Part shown: piece by piece, positions 11,631 through 25,881 of the stretch
How positions within the stretch are numbered: the first letter of the stretch is position 1
Layout: every line of letters begins with the position of its first letter
Assembly: GCF_954871325.1 (NCBI RefSeq)
Contig: NC_088779.1
Span: 4,094,846-4,158,845 of the forward strand
Direction of reading: 5' to 3'
Length of the DNA stretch: 64,000 nt
Source of the DNA: Gordionus sp. m RMFG-2023
Taxonomy: Eukaryota; Nematomorpha; Gordioida; Chordodea; Parachordodidae
Translations under genes and position numbers: made by a program
The notes under the pieces: generated by a model
Databases searched by the model: none
What the model saw: the letters and a program-made list of their open reading frames with translations, nothing else
What the model was told of the DNA's origin: nothing

Positions 11631-14600
11631 TCAAAAATAAAATTCTTATTTATTAAAAAAATATTTTTATATTTTTAAATACCATTATTAAATTATTATA
11701 TTTTTTTTTATAGCTTTTTTGGTTTATATTGCTTATAATATCAATATTGTTTTTAAAGAAAATTATTTTTTAATACCCAATAAAAAGATAAAAAATAGTG
11801 TGATGTAATGCAAAATATTTAAAGTATAAAAGGAAATTAATTTTAAAAATAACATTATTTACTTGTGTCTTTGCATTTCAAAGACGTGACTATCTACAGT
11901 TTACTAATTATATATATATTCAAAAGTAACCAGTTACAGTTAATTTTATTTTGCAATCCATAACTATTTTTTTTTAAAATCTTATATAATACCATATTGG
12001 AATATGGAATATTAGTTGGGATTCAGAATTAATCTCTCAATCTTTTTAAATCATATTTCTCGAGAAACCATTTTAAAAATCTTAAGAATCCAATTTGACC
12101 TGAAATGTGTTCCATCATGAATAGACTATGTCCAGAATAATTTCTAGCTGTGTTAGATAGATTTTTTGATTATACTAAAATTTAACAAAGGTTTATGGCA
12201 GAAATTGTCTGAAATTTATAAGGTACTTAGTCTACACCCGCTGGAATTCATTTCTTGTCAAATCAAATTTTAAATATCGTCTTTCTGGAAAAGATATAAA
12301 ATTGAGAGATTCCGAAATTCCCAAGGATTTCACATATCCCCAAAACGAAATATATGTATTTTTTAAAAGACTTAATAGATGGATTGTAAAAATTGTTAAT
12401 TGTTGTATTTAAATAAAATAACCCATATCTAATACACAATTTGTTCATTGTAGTATCCAATGTTCCATTTATGGAACATAAGTTTGATTCTTAAAAATAA
12501 ACTTATAAAAAAATAATGATGGTTAGTGTATTTGAAATCGAATGAATTCAAATATTAATACTTAAGAAATTACGAAATGGCATATTTTATATATAAAATA
12601 ATTTGAATAAAAAATAGAAAAAAAAATGTTTATATTTTTAGAATTTCGAAGAAAGTCAATGGAAAAAAACCATCGATAAAAAAAATTACTCTAAGAATCA
12701 AAAAATTGAATCAATAGGAATGAAAGTCATTTGAAAAATAATTCTGTTTGTATACAGGGGTGTTATAAGATTTAAGATTATGTTTAAGATGTGTTTAGGG
12801 TCAATTTTTAATTCGTGTATTGAATATCCTTTGTTTTTAAACATTTCATCTAACATGTCAGTTAGTCATTAAATTTAATCATTTTTAATGAGGTACGGAA
12901 ACATTTAACGATTCAAAACAAATGGGTTTTTTTTAAAATTTATTTAATGAACCGCTTATAATATTTCCAAGATACTCCCCTCAGAGACCAAAATTTTAAG
13001 CGTGGTCAAAAACTATTTTTTTCGGCCTGGGCGTTCTTATTCTTAAGCCAATCCACTAAAATTTTTTAATTTTTTATAATATATTATTTTATGTTTCAGC
13101 CCCATTTCGTTTAATTTTATTAATCTAAATAACTTTTGGATGTGGGATATTTAGGATTTTGTAAATTGTTCCAAAAAAAAGGGGAAATTTAAAAATATGA
13201 CCAGTAAATGAATGTTAAAAGCTGCAATATAAATCATTGCATATTGTATTAAAAGGGTTTGTGACAGTGTAAGGGGAGATACCTTTATTATTATTATTAA
13301 CTTAGATATTTATAAAAAAAACTTATAAAATTTCTGAAGAAATCTTCAGAAAAATTATCTCTTCGCTGCCTTAGGGAAAATAAAAACATGTAGAAAGATG
13401 AATGAGGGGATATTTTAAAAAATATAATAATGAACAACATCTAAGCCAAAAAAAAAGGTGATTAAATATAATATTTATAATAGAAGAGGAAATGAAGGGA
13501 GGCTAAGGTGTATCCTCCTAAGGAGAAAAATGAATGCTTAAAATTTTGAAATGGAATAATAATTGGAAATATTTAGGCAAAATATTTCGGCCAAAGGCCG
13601 ACTAAAAAAATTCTAATATTTGATAGGGAAATCGTAATGGCTTTAAAAATTTTAAGCCAGTTTAGGGCTCTATTTTTTATAAAATAACTTCTTCATTATC
13701 TCGATGGATGATAAAAAGGAAAACTTCCTAGGAGTTAGCATTAACATCCAATACCTACAGTATTGGACGACGATAGCTTAATTTTCAACCAGACAAGAGG
13801 GCTCGGAATTTCTCCCTCCCTAATTTGATATATCTGCCGGTCTTTCTTCTATCCGGTTTTCAAAGCGTGTGGGATTGTGAAAGGAAGAGATGGTCTTTTT
13901 GAAAACTGCCTGTGATTTTATGAGTAAGATATAGGCCTTTTATTTCCCCCCAGGAATCCATGGGAAGAGACACTAAACTAATTTTAATTCTCCCAATTTT
14001 AGGGCAAATCTCGGACAATGAATGGCTAGACTCGTTTTAAAAGTCAATCTAGATTGGTTGATAACATACTAGGAGTTGAGGATGACAATAAGGTTTATTT
14101 TATACTATCGCATATTTTTGCCTCATAAAAGTAAAGAGTGTAGGTAAGTGTCCGATCCTAAAGGTAAACATAGCCTAACTTACTTATATTCTAAAAGGCG
14201 GTTAAGTCGCCATATATCAATTATTTCTATAGCCTCACATTTATTGGGTACGGCTTATCGAAATTGTCTTAAACCAGTTCATACATCCCTAACTGATGTT
14301 AAAAGACTGGATGACCTTATGTCCCTTGATTTAGAGCCATAAATCTATTTTGGACTCTGTAACAGAAACAATGATTCAATTAGGACAGATGTAAGATCTA
14401 AAATCAAAAAGTAATCACCATCTTTCAGATTTTCATTTTACCTTTATTAAAATAAATTAACCACTCTTTTTTAAAATTGGATTTATTTTCTATTGTATGG
14501 TAATATATTTTGCCTATTAATTTTTGCATTAAAAATTACTTTTGTTTGTGCTGTATGTGGAATCTGACTTCTAATACCTCCAAACTTACGATTTTATTTC

Positions 14601-17600
14601 AGCACAAAGCAAACTAATCATTCTTATAGTTTTAACATTAGAGCCTTTCAAAATATATATTTTTTTAACTATTTAAACCCAGTGAAGTCTAATACTTACT
14701 TCTAACCTGGAGTTCGGGCTCGGAATAAATTTAATTTAGGTTTTAGCTTTGTTCACCCCAGAGAGATTAAATTCAACATTTTACTTTAATTTAAAAAAAA
14801 AACAACATTATTTTATATTCCTCTGAGTATTAAGCTCCAATCTGGTTCAATGAATGTTAAAAAACTGACCCAGGTCTCAGCTTAATTTTTTGGCAGATTG
14901 ACACTTTACAGGATGATTCTCATTGAAATATAAAACATTAGCGTATTTGTATCTAAATCATGGGACACAGGAATGAGAGAACATTTTTTTTAAATTAAAA
15001 GTCTATAAAAACAAATCATTTTCTTACCAAAGCTTAAATATACAAGGATGTCGTTACTAATCGGTCACTCTTATTTATTTCCCACGTATTAATTTGTGGA
15101 AAATTTATCATAATTTCTATAAAAAAAATTCTGAAGATTTTAATAAATTTTGATGATCTGAAATAACTGTTTTTAAAACCTAACAACTTATATTCTCATT
15201 GCACTTCTTGTGCTAAGGAGGTTCGGTTTAGTGTGGCTTAAGGAATATAACTGACTATGATAAAAGTAATACACTTGATTCACCAGGAAGGTATTAATTT
15301 ATAAAAAAAAAGGATTACATGAAGAATTGAAAATACAAAAATGTCACTATACACTAAAGATAAGAATATATAAAAATTATCGATAAGATAGATTAATTCT
15401 AGTTATATTTACACGTTTTATATTCATAAATTGGCACCAAAATTATCTTTGAAGCGATGAATTCAATATTTATTAGTTATCAACATGATATGTATTTTAT
15501 AATTATAAATGGCCGCTAAACTATTGAGGGCTATGAATTAAATGCGATAATTTATTATATATGTTACTCTTCACGAACGCTGGATGCCTCATATACCATT
15601 AGTGAAACTTGTACTATATTATTAATGTTAAATTACATATCAAGGTGCACCAGATTACCCATTTTATATATTTATTTAGAAAGAATTTAATATTTTTTTT
15701 GTCTATCATTTTACTTAATCCATTTATTTTTAAAAACTAATTTCAATTTATACTTTCTTTGGGAGTGTAAGTAACATCAGAGAAAATTTCGATATCTTTT
15801 ACAGAATCGTAGAAAACTGAAAGAAATTTTTTTTAAAATATTTAAATATGCGTTGTAATATAAAATACGGCTAAATTATCGTTTGATGTTGTGTGAGTAT
15901 TTTTTTTTAACATTAGGATCGGTTGTTTCTCAACTCGAAATTAGTGAACGTAGACCTAAAATCTACATAAAAAACCAGCGTCTACATGACAGGATTTTCA
16001 CTGAATACAAATCCCACTTAAAAACGTATTCCTAACCCAATATTAATTAAACCCTTTTAATTATAATAGTACACCCTTTATAAATTTTAAAAAGAATAAC
16101 AAACACTAATTATTTTAGCTCTACTAAAAATAAATAGTTATTTTTTTAGATCATGAATTCACTTAAAAACCCCCTCATTTACAATGAATGCTTTATTATA
16201 GCAAGTTTTTGGTATGAATATGAGTTTGCTGAGAATGTCTAACCCTTTCAAATTACATTTAAAAAGGATAGTAGGAAGTTTTATTTGGAAAATAATGTCT
16301 ATGATTATTTGCAATATATAGATTTGGTCTATGATCAGTAAAATCATTGTATTGTAAGGTCTATAATAAAAGTATTAATTTTTAATGCAATATGTATCTT
16401 GTCCTATTTCAATATAAAAATTAAATAGATAGCCCCCAATAAATTTATCCTACTCCCCTTGAAGGCGTTTTACTCCATATCCCCCCTCAAGAAAAAATGA
16501 GTGTAAACTCCATCAAAAATAAATTTATAATAATTATATAATTTATTAAGAGTTGTATACTAGTATGCTCATCTGGCTTATCTATAAAAATCGTTAAGAT
16601 TAGATCCTGCATATTTTATTCTCTCTAGATGACAAAATCTCCTAATTTCTTCGGATAGGCTGGAGACATTAATATCATTACCCTAATCCCCATGCAAAAG
16701 AGCTGAATTCCTGATATGAGACTATTACTCAATGAATTTTCTTCATTCTAATCTTACAACATCTTAGATCATAAAGAGCGGTTAATTAAATATAACCCAA
16801 ATATTCAGAAATATCCGATGATATTTGCATACCAATCATCTCAAATACTTTAGCCACAAATGGCAGCTTTGCATTCTTTTTCTCTATATAACTAGGCTCA
16901 GGCATTAGTAAATTTACCAACGAACCTCTGGAGGAATTTTATTTAAGACGTCTGATCACATTAGATTCACTCTGTTCTAACAACGGTCTCTTCATCTTCA
17001 GACCCATACCTACCCACGCAAAGGATGTAACCAGTCTCTTTAACACGTCTCTTCAACTTCAGACCCATACCAGGCGCATATATGTTGAATTCAGTCTCCG
17101 CACCAGCTTCCAATAAGCTGGTGCCCCTATCCTCCACCATGACGCAAATAAGTATAATTGCGCTAAAAAGAATCGGTAGTAGAATAAGAATATGTAAGTC
17201 TGGTTGCGCTAAAACGAATAAGTGATAGGATAAGAATATGTCAGTCTGGTTTCGTTTGCTTTAGAATAAATAATAACGATATCTCCAAATAATAATAAAA
17301 ATGCGATTAAATTTATTCTTTTATTAGTGTTTAAATAAAACGCAAATATATATATATCAAGTCGTTAAAAAAGTAATTTTTATTTACAAGTAAAATTATC
17401 GCGCGTATAGAAAGTCAAAAACTTTTATATATATCTAGTAAATCAATTTAAGGTAAATCAATTGATGGTTTGAGGCTTCGTATGTAGAAATAAAATAATA
17501 TATTATTTAGTGAATGTTTTTGTATATGTAAATAGTCATAGTTTAAAGCTTCAATTAACTTTGTATATTATGATATTAAATTATATTATGCAACACACTC

Positions 17601-18738
17601 AGAAGCCCCCTCCCGAAGGAATCAATCTAAATATATTTTTAAACGTTTAAATCGCTTTTTTAAAATATGATAGTTCGTTTTTATAATGTTTTTTCTTAAA
17701 ATGTTTTTACATATAAGAAATTTTAAAATAAGACGTTATATAATTAAAAAAATAAATAATTTTAAATACATAATATGATGATGCATTAAAAATAACCATT
17801 AAAAAAAATTAATCCTTAAAAAATAACATTCAATATGATGTGATGTCAAATTGACTCCTAGGACTTTAAATGGTTGAGCAATCTGATTTTCAAATAGTCT
17901 AAAATTTTTCAAAAGGGGGTATATCATTAAATTATTTTTCTGGCATCCCCTTCTTTTATACTCTAGCAACTTTTTCATTTAACAGTTTATAGCATAATAC
18001 AAAAAATATTATAAAACAACGTCGTTTGTTATGATAGCAAGTGTAATTATTTTTTTAAATTCTAATTACATTTTATATTATATTGTATCTAGAATAATGG
18101 AATAATTTTTCAAGAAATCACTATCAACGAAAGTTATTTAAATAATCTTTTGCCCATGTTAAGGTAAATGGGGTTTTTTCTAAAGCAGTTTTCTAGCCAT
18201 GTTCCCAACAATTTCTTTACATTCTCCAAACCATGAATAATTTACCTAATTCATTTAAAGATTTTTATTTTCCAAGTGGGTAGATCTAAATCTTGGAAGT
18301 AAGAATAGGAGAGGGGGGTCAGGATTTTTATTAATTTTTTTTATAGCAAAAATATGAATACCAAATGAAAGCAAATTGAAATATCTTTTGACTGCGACGA
18401 TAGTCTCCGCTATAAGAGGGTGGGTCAAAGGTTTTCATTTTGATCATCATGAAGGACCGATAGAGATATCAATTAGAAGCTAATTGAAATTTTTTTTACT
18501 CTATTTATAGTTATTCAATCCACTCTTAGTTTTTATTTTATTAACTTTTGATGCATAGAGATGGGGAGTTTATAACATATCAATGCTAACTAAAATATTT
18601 TTTTCTAGTGCAATGTTGATCAGCACTCTAAGTTAGTTCTAGGTCGTGGTTGTAGTGAAGTAGTATTAGATATGGTTATAATGATTATGTATATATATAT
18701 ATTTATGATTAATATAATAATTTGTAAGGTTAACTACC
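11631..18738. other. Long gene-free AT-rich stretch
   Basis: No exon could be supported. About 12055-12245 is a diverged piece of the inverted-repeat family seen at 45028-45421. About 13700-14050 is less AT-rich but has stops in all frames. About 16900-17260 contains a duplicated 24-bp string (CTTCAGACCCATACC core, near 16997 and 17052), a small CCAGCTT/AAGCTGG hairpin near 17103 and a repeated block near 17190/17230; its origin is unclear. Confidence 0.5.
15980..16500 (-). mobile_element. Short inverted-repeat element, copy 2
   Basis: Reverse-orientation relative of the element at 5666-6209. It starts GTCTACATGACAGGATTTTC at 15980 and contains matching inner strings (CCCCTCATTTACAATGAATG region near 16170) and C-rich patches near 16435 and 16480. 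The right end is approximate. Confidence 0.5.
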
Positions 18739-18746
18739 TAACACAT

Positions 18747-21700
18747 CAGGGCCGTAGCCAGGAATTTTCACTTAGGGGGGCCAAGTGCTTACTTGGGGGG
18801 GGGCCACTATTTTTTTATCAAACAAATAATTACGCATTCATAGAAATTTTTGCCTATTTTTATTAAAAATTTAATAACAAAATAATACTATAATATGAAT
18901 ATACAAAAAAAAATAATACTATAATATGCATATACAAAACAAAATATTACTATAATAGAATACGGCGATTTTTATTTTTAAATTTTAATATAAATGAACT
19001 AAAAGATAAATTCTGCGTTATTCTTTTTTCATACGCCATTAATACTACATTTTGTTTACGTTTATCCTTCATAGACTCTACTGCTCGATAAAACTCTCTT
19101 TAATGTAGAGAACGAGGCCTCACAAGAAGCCGTTGATATCCCAATGATTATCGCTGCTGAGTAGCATTTATATAATTCTTTAAATGCATGATTATATTTT
19201 TTTTATACATAATATGTAAGATGTTTTCAAAATTATGATTTTCTTTAGCTTCCGAAGCTAGCAATCCTTTTGCTATCTTCATTTCATGATGCAGTGTTTC
19301 CATATTTAAGTTTAACAGGGATTTTAATGGGGCCATTTTATCTGATAAAAAATAATCAGGGTCAAGGGGGAACAATGTATTAAAAGATGAAAAAAGATTA
19401 AAATCATCTTCTGTAAATCGGTCTAAAAAACGATCCACAAAGTTATCTATAATTTCATAATATATCCTTTTTAAAGAACTCCAATTGGAGTCTTTTTCAC
19501 AATCGAATTCTAGTTTGCTATCAACTAAAAAATCTTGGAAATTTTTAGGCGTTTTACGTACCCGTGATGATTTTTGGGGAGTAAGATTAAATTTTGATAA
19601 AAGTTTTTCAGCCTTAATCATAATCAAAGCAAAAGAATTATTACTTCTTTTATTTTTTAATATATTGATAGTAAAATCAATACAATTTTTAGCATCCACT
19701 AAATTAGTACCTACTGATTGTAGATACTTATTTAGTGGATCTATTGTAATTAAACTATGATGGCTAATATAATGTAATTTATATTAATACATTGAGATAA
19801 AAGACCAGAGGCTTCGACTGAATCATGAATTGAAACCTCGGAATTAAGAGTTCTATTAGAAAAGTAGAATAATACTTCACCAATAGCCTCAAAATTCTCA
19901 TAAATAATGCGAGATGTTTCTAAATGACCAGTCCATCTCTGCTCTAAAAGTCTCTTAAGAGTGTGGCCTGTATATTTACAGGATACGTTAAAACGCCTGA
20001 AAAAATTATACAATGCATTTGATAAATTAAAAAATTTAGAAATAATAACAATATTATTATACCAATTTTGAACCACAAGATGCAACTTGTGGTTGTAGCA
20101 ATGTATAAAAGGAACATTTTTATTAATTTTTTTTTGAAGAAGTGTTTGCACTCCTCCATTTCGGCCAGACATAACGTTTGCACCATCATATGCCTGGCTT
20201 ATTATATTAGCTGAATTAATATTTAGATCATTAAGTTGCTTTAAAATGCAATCTGTAATGCTTTCAGCAGAAAGACACTCTAAATTAATGATTCCTATTA
20301 AATTTTCTTGGATTTCTCCAGAAAAAATATAGCGAATTATTATGCTCAGATTTTCACAACCTGAAGCATCTTTTGTCTCATCGGCCTTAAGACAAAAAAA
20401 AGGCATCTCGCTTTTATTATATTTGTCTGAAATATGTTCAAGCACCATATCTGCCATAATGGATATTACTTCGTTTTGAATCTGTGGTGATGTATACTGG
20501 GCATTTTAGGGTATAAATTTCATAATTTTATTTAATTCAGGGTCTTTTTGGATGGTGTAGGAAAACATTGCTATAAATAGTCCAGAAGAATAAATTATGT
20601 TTTCATCTTTTGCAGCATCCGTAATATTTGTTGAACCAGTCCCACGGAAAGGTAGCTATTGTATGCTAAGAAACAGCATCAAATCAAATATTGATTTAAT
20701 ATAATATTGATTACGATTAATTTGATCACCTCCCAACATTTTAGTTATTTCTGTACCATTGTTTATATTTTGATTTTTATCATTCCATATTGTAATTGAA
20801 TTTAAATGAGCTTTTGAGCTCTCGTGTTTAAGCAGTCCCTTCTTGGCAGCTAACGCATTTTTCCAATTTCTGAATCCCGTTTGTCCAAATTCATCACTTG
20901 GATTACACAAGTATTTCCTACATGGAAAACAAAAGGCAGCGTCAGCTTCTACACTATACTCCAACCAGTCTCGGCCTCTATACCATGATTTTTGAAATGA
21001 TCTTTGCCTTCCATGGATATCTTTTTTCGCGTAATTGTTTAATTTGATTTGATTTGGTTTATTCTGGCCAAGGTCACCAGGGATTTGAATTGAACCATTA
21101 GAGGACTTTTTTGACACTAAAAATATTATAATTAATAAATTGTAATGAGGGAAAGGGTCATAAATAATAATGGTCATCAGGATGGGCGAAGGAAGGGCAT
21201 GCTGAAAATGAACAAACACAAAATTTATTTTGTATTTAAGATACAAGTTACTGTAGTGCCCAACCCTGATGAAGATTATCAGTAAAGTTGATCAGTAAAA
21301 TTTCAGTATTAAAAACTAGAAAAAAGTCATAAACATTATATCTTTAAAGATTAACAAAAAAATATAATATTTTTATATTTATAAATCAATTACTAGATGC
21401 TTCTTGACAATGAGAGACTGAGCTGCTAGATGAAGATGATTGAGTCTCTTCTTCGTCTTTATTTGTTTTAAAATCAAAATGTAATAATGAAACACCATAA
21501 TCTCCTACTCCTATTCATATTGTCAAAAATATATAAATAGAAAAATTTGGGTTAAATTTTAAACTATTTACCATCTTCCTCCTCTTGATTTTCTAGATTA
21601 GCTTCATTCATATCTTGAAATATGAGTAAATATATTTATTTTAATAATTAAAATTATTATACAAAAATGATAATATTAATAATAAATGTCTTTCTCTTAT

Positions 21701-22370
21701 CTTATATAAAATAAATATATTATATTAAATAATAATATACAAATATTGCCCTATATCAATATAATATAAGTCATGAAATAATAATATAAATTTATACTAA
21801 CTATGAGAAGAATCAGTTTCTGAAATTTCTGATGTAGTATTACTAGTAGTTTGTAGAGGTGATGTTGCTTGACATTTGTTTAACTTTAACTTAAAATAAG
21901 AGTTTATAATTGATTGTTTCTTCATAATTTTAAAATAAACGCTCTAAAATAAAATAACTGGTTATACATTATAATATTAATGTGATACCTATAGAGAATG
22001 TGATACACAACAAAAACAGATGAAAAAAAATGAATGAATGATAATTTAATATTGGGTAAAAATAAAAATAAAACAGGATAAAAAAAAATTTTACAAACTA
22101 GATATGTTTGTAGAATAAATATTCAAAATTTATTTTAAAAATATAAAAATAATCAATTCTAAATAGACATGTTTTTTGAATATTTTTGAATAAATATTTA
22201 AAATTTATATTAAAAATATAAAAATAATCAATTCTAAAAAAAAAATTCAAATTTGGGGGGGGGGCAGAAAAATTTTTGGGGGCCGAAGATTTTTTCTGGG
22301 GGCCAGGTTTGGGGGCCAAAAATTTTTTTGGGAAGGCCAGGCCCCCCCCCCCTACGTGGCTACGGCCCTG
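18747..22370 (-). mobile_element. hAT transposon, 3.6 kb, with perfect target duplication
   Basis: Terminal inverted repeats CAGGGCCGTAGCCAGG (18747) and, at the right end, CGTGGCTACGGCCCTG (ending 22370). An exact 8-bp duplication TAACACAT flanks it at 18739-18746 and 22371-22378. G/C homopolymer-rich subterminal zones follow both ends. It contains a spliced minus-strand transposase gene. The length and intact ends suggest a once-autonomous element that inserted fairly recently, although the transposase has since decayed. Confidence 0.92.
19060..21925 (-). pseudogene. hAT transposase (TTF zinc finger / DUF4371 / dimerisation type), broken
   Basis: Reads from 21925 downwards. A first exon 21925-21802 starts MKKQSIINSYFKLKL, typical of ZMYM1-like hAT transposases. 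Short acidic exons follow near 21630 and 21450. A large exon starts at 21116 with a TTF-type zinc finger (RGRDWLEYSVEADAAFCFPC) down to about 20657. The catalytic core continues at about 20655-19750 with LKADETKD and QAYDGANVMSGRNGG (RNase H-like Asp residues). The C-terminal part 19699-19148 and ASCEASFSTLKR near 19100 give the dimerisation domain. Breaks: stops near 20656 and 20508, and frameshifts near 19755 and 19085. Not functional as it stands. Confidence 0.88.
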
Positions 22371-22378
22371 TAACACAT

Positions 22379-25300
22379 TCATATTTTAAGCAATTGATTC
22401 CATATGATGAAAAACCTTTTGAATGTATATATTAAAGATTGAATAAACATGTGCATGTTGTAGCTTAGTATAAGCGGATTAGTTTAGTGGGTCCGAATTG
22501 TTTTTAATTTCTACAACTATTTTATAGTTAAATTATTTTTTAATTTATAATCTTTTATAAAATTAAATATTTAGTTATCTATGTATACCTAATTATTGTA
22601 TTTTTTTTTAAACCTACTAAATTAGGAAATCCTTATATATTATAAAAGAAATATATTATATACATATATAAATATATTTTATAATATTATTGTATAATTA
22701 TAAATTTGGTTTGGATTTGGTGTATATTTAGAACAGAAAATTATTGTAAATTGCTAATTGTATACATGGTGAATGAGGTATATTTGATGTATTTAACATA
22801 TCCTTTATTAATTCAAATATATCAAAAATTATATATCAATTTATTAAACGCTACTTAAAATCATATATGCATTGTCTTTTAATATCTATCTTCCATCAAT
22901 AATTTAAAATTTTTTTACTATATAAATAATTAAATGATTAGTAGTCATTCAAGTAATGCAAATTAAAATTAAGTGATAAAAAAAATGTAAATTGTAACGA
23001 GATAAAATGTAAGGCATAAAACTACAATATATTTATATATAATATTATATTAGAGATTATATTAAGATTATTTCCTTTCTTTTTAAAGTACATAATAAGT
23101 TTTTAAATCAGTGTTTTATTTTTTGAACTTTAAATCATTATCTTTGAACACGTTTTTTTTTTAAATTTATAAAATAAAATTCTTGGATATGTATCTCTCT
23201 CATAGGTAGAAAACCATCTAATTTTGCCAAAAATATTGAATCTAATATAATTTATAATACTTTTTTCCACATAATTTTTTTTTTTTATAAAAACTATAAA
23301 TGACTCAAATGTTAAAGGGACTCCATTGTCTAAAATTTGTCAGAGTAAGTATTCTCTGGAATAAAGGAGAATTTTCCATTTTAAAAAGCCTACTAAAAAA
23401 AAATAATTTATAATTGGAAGATAAACATATTAATGTGGGCGGCTCTGGGCCATATGAATGTCAATTTTCTCATTCCACGTGTCCTTCCTGATTTGAGGGA
23501 TACACCTGCCTCTAGTTTGTTGGCTCCGCCACTTCGAGATCGATAACTGGCTGATTCACGTTAATTGAGCCCCCCTCCTTAACACATGTCCGTACCATCT
23601 CAGCATGCTCTCCTTAATCCTTTGCGAACAAATGAGCTATACAAATCTTCTTCCTTAGGGTCACCATATCAGTCATACAGAATTAGATATTGACAGCAAA
23701 TTTTGAATAATTCGCCGAGGATCGGTACATGCGGGGTTATGGGTGTCCACGTAATTTTTACGATATTTTTAATATATTATAAAGCAAACCGTCAATCAAT
23801 AGTATTGCATATTGTTGATTGGATAGAATTATTATTTTCATGATTATATTTGTTTTTTGATATATTATTTCATGGTTAAAGAAATTATGAAATTTAATTT
23901 TGAATTTAAAAAAAAGAAGTTAAAAATTCGATTTTTTGATATTTTTAAAGAATTAATAAAAGTTAGCAAGAATTGTTAGAAATTAAGATATTAAGAGAAT
24001 TGATAGAAAGTTGAGGACGAAGAAATTAAAGGAAGAAGGTAAGAGGGGTAAAAGCGTTTCAAAGGAACGCACACTAATTCTCTCTTAGAATCTTGAATCT
24101 AGATTTATTCCTGAAACGGGGACCATGTATTTTTCACAGTTCTTATTGATATAAAATTTCCCAAATGTTTTAGTTGAAAAAAAAATAAATAAAATAATTA
24201 TTGGGTTCAAGTGTAAATAATAAGTTGCTTTTTTTAAAAAATGTATCAAGGATTAGATATATAAAAATAACCTATAAGATTTATTTTTCTCTCTATTTTA
24301 GATGAATAATGAGAAGGTTTAAATAATAATAATAAAAAATTATATATGAGAAAAAATCAATTATTTACGAATAATGTCCTATATAATACAAAAAAAAAGG
24401 AATTTCCTGCGATCTAAGGTACACATTGATTCAGGTCGGTCGAAGTTTTCGGTAGTGTTGTTAAATAGTCGAGTTCTCCTGTCGAAGTGTCCAGTTTTGA
24501 GTCAACTGACGCGAGTTCTGGAACTTGTGTAGTGAACTCAAGTCGCGACTCGACTTTTGAACTTTTAGGGCCAGACAACTTGCGCCAAAATATTCCTACT
24601 GACCAAAGCCTTAAAATTGGAAAAATATATGTTAGTTTAACGATCATAAAAAAAAATTATAAAAAATATCATGTGCCGGGTTGGATAACCCTGTATAAAA
24701 TTATTGTTTTTTTACGCCCTGAAAAAAAACAATCTATTTTTAAAATTCGAGTCGGTTAGAAACCGTGTTGACGGCTAATTAAAACCCTGCTCTAATTTTG
24801 ACCGGTCAACAAAATCCGGGCGAATATTTTATCGGCTATAGGCTATATCGGTTCGGATTTTAAATTAATTTAGACCGGACCAGACTTTTGTTTTTTTTTA
24901 AAATATTTTTTTAATTATTCAAAAATAAAGACAAAATTTTACATATTTTTTTTCTTATCAAAATTTTTTATAAATTTTTATTCGAGATCTAAGGAGGCAA
25001 ATATTTTTCTTTAAAATTTTTCAGATAGAGCCGTAACCCTATAAAAGATCTCTTTTCAGGGATCTATTATTTATTTAAATTTAATTTTAAGGCATCCAAT
25101 TCTTAAAAGAGAAACCACTGTTGTCACTAAGAATTAGCTGCCACATTTTCAACATGATTTTTTTTAAATGTATTATTTAAAAAAAAATTTCAATTATACT
25201 TACATCTAAAAAAATTATAATTTCTATCTAAAATTTTATATTTCTATCTAAAATTTTATATTTCTATCTAAAATTTTATATTTTTATCTAAAATTTTTAA

Positions 25301-25775
25301 TTTTTTTATCGAAAAATATTTTTTACTGCCTTTTGGCTATTATAATTATTATAATTTGAAATCATATTTATTTTAAATATTCACTTCATCATTGAGGGTG
25401 ATAAAATATCGATATAATAAAAATCGTATAAATATTGGCAGATCATTTTTTACAACAAAATTAAATATTTTTTGAAAAAATCTTACCTGTCAGCTATGTT
25501 AGGGAATATATTTCTTAAGAAAATACGATCAATTTTCCTCCATAATTTAAATATTTGGAATTGATTTTTAAACCAAGATTTAGGCAAATAATTTTTTTTA
25601 TCTAAAACTACTTGCAAAATTTGATTTATTTTTTTAAAATAAATTATATAAATCACTATAAATACAACAAATTTTTATCAATATCAGGCCATTTCTATTC
25701 CTATTTTTATATATTTCTTGTAATTTTCAAAGATAATTTTTTAAATTTTCCAAAAAAATAATTAATATTGTTAAC
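22379..25775. other. Gene-free AT-rich stretch
   Basis: No exon recognised. About 23440-23760 is less AT-rich with no open frame of note. About 24455-24600 starts with GTGTTGTTAAA, a possible degenerate end of the TAGTGTTGTTAAA MITE family, followed by CGACT-rich sequence. Confidence 0.45.
25199..25318. repeat. 20-bp tandem repeat
   Basis: Five head-to-tail copies of a unit like TTTCTATCTAAAATTTTATA, the last ones diverged. It lies upstream of secreted gene B. Confidence 0.8.
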
Positions 25776-25845
25776 ATGATTATCATTGGAATATTAGTAA
25801 TCTTTGCTAGCTTAATAGGTAATTTTGCTTCTTTTTTTTCATAAT

Positions 25846-25881
<36 letters not shown>

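Noticed and set aside
14148-14342. 64-codon plus-strand open frame
   Set aside because: No splice context, no recognisable motif, AT-rich codon pattern no different from background.
16900-17260. Block with an AATAAA signal and duplicated motifs, considered as a solo LTR
   Set aside because: No matching TG..CA ends, primer-binding site or target duplication could be seen.
22463-22502. tRNA-like string around TAGCTTAGTATAAGCGG ... GGGTCCGAATTG
   Set aside because: No acceptor stem or anticodon arm can be folded; chance similarity to A and B boxes.
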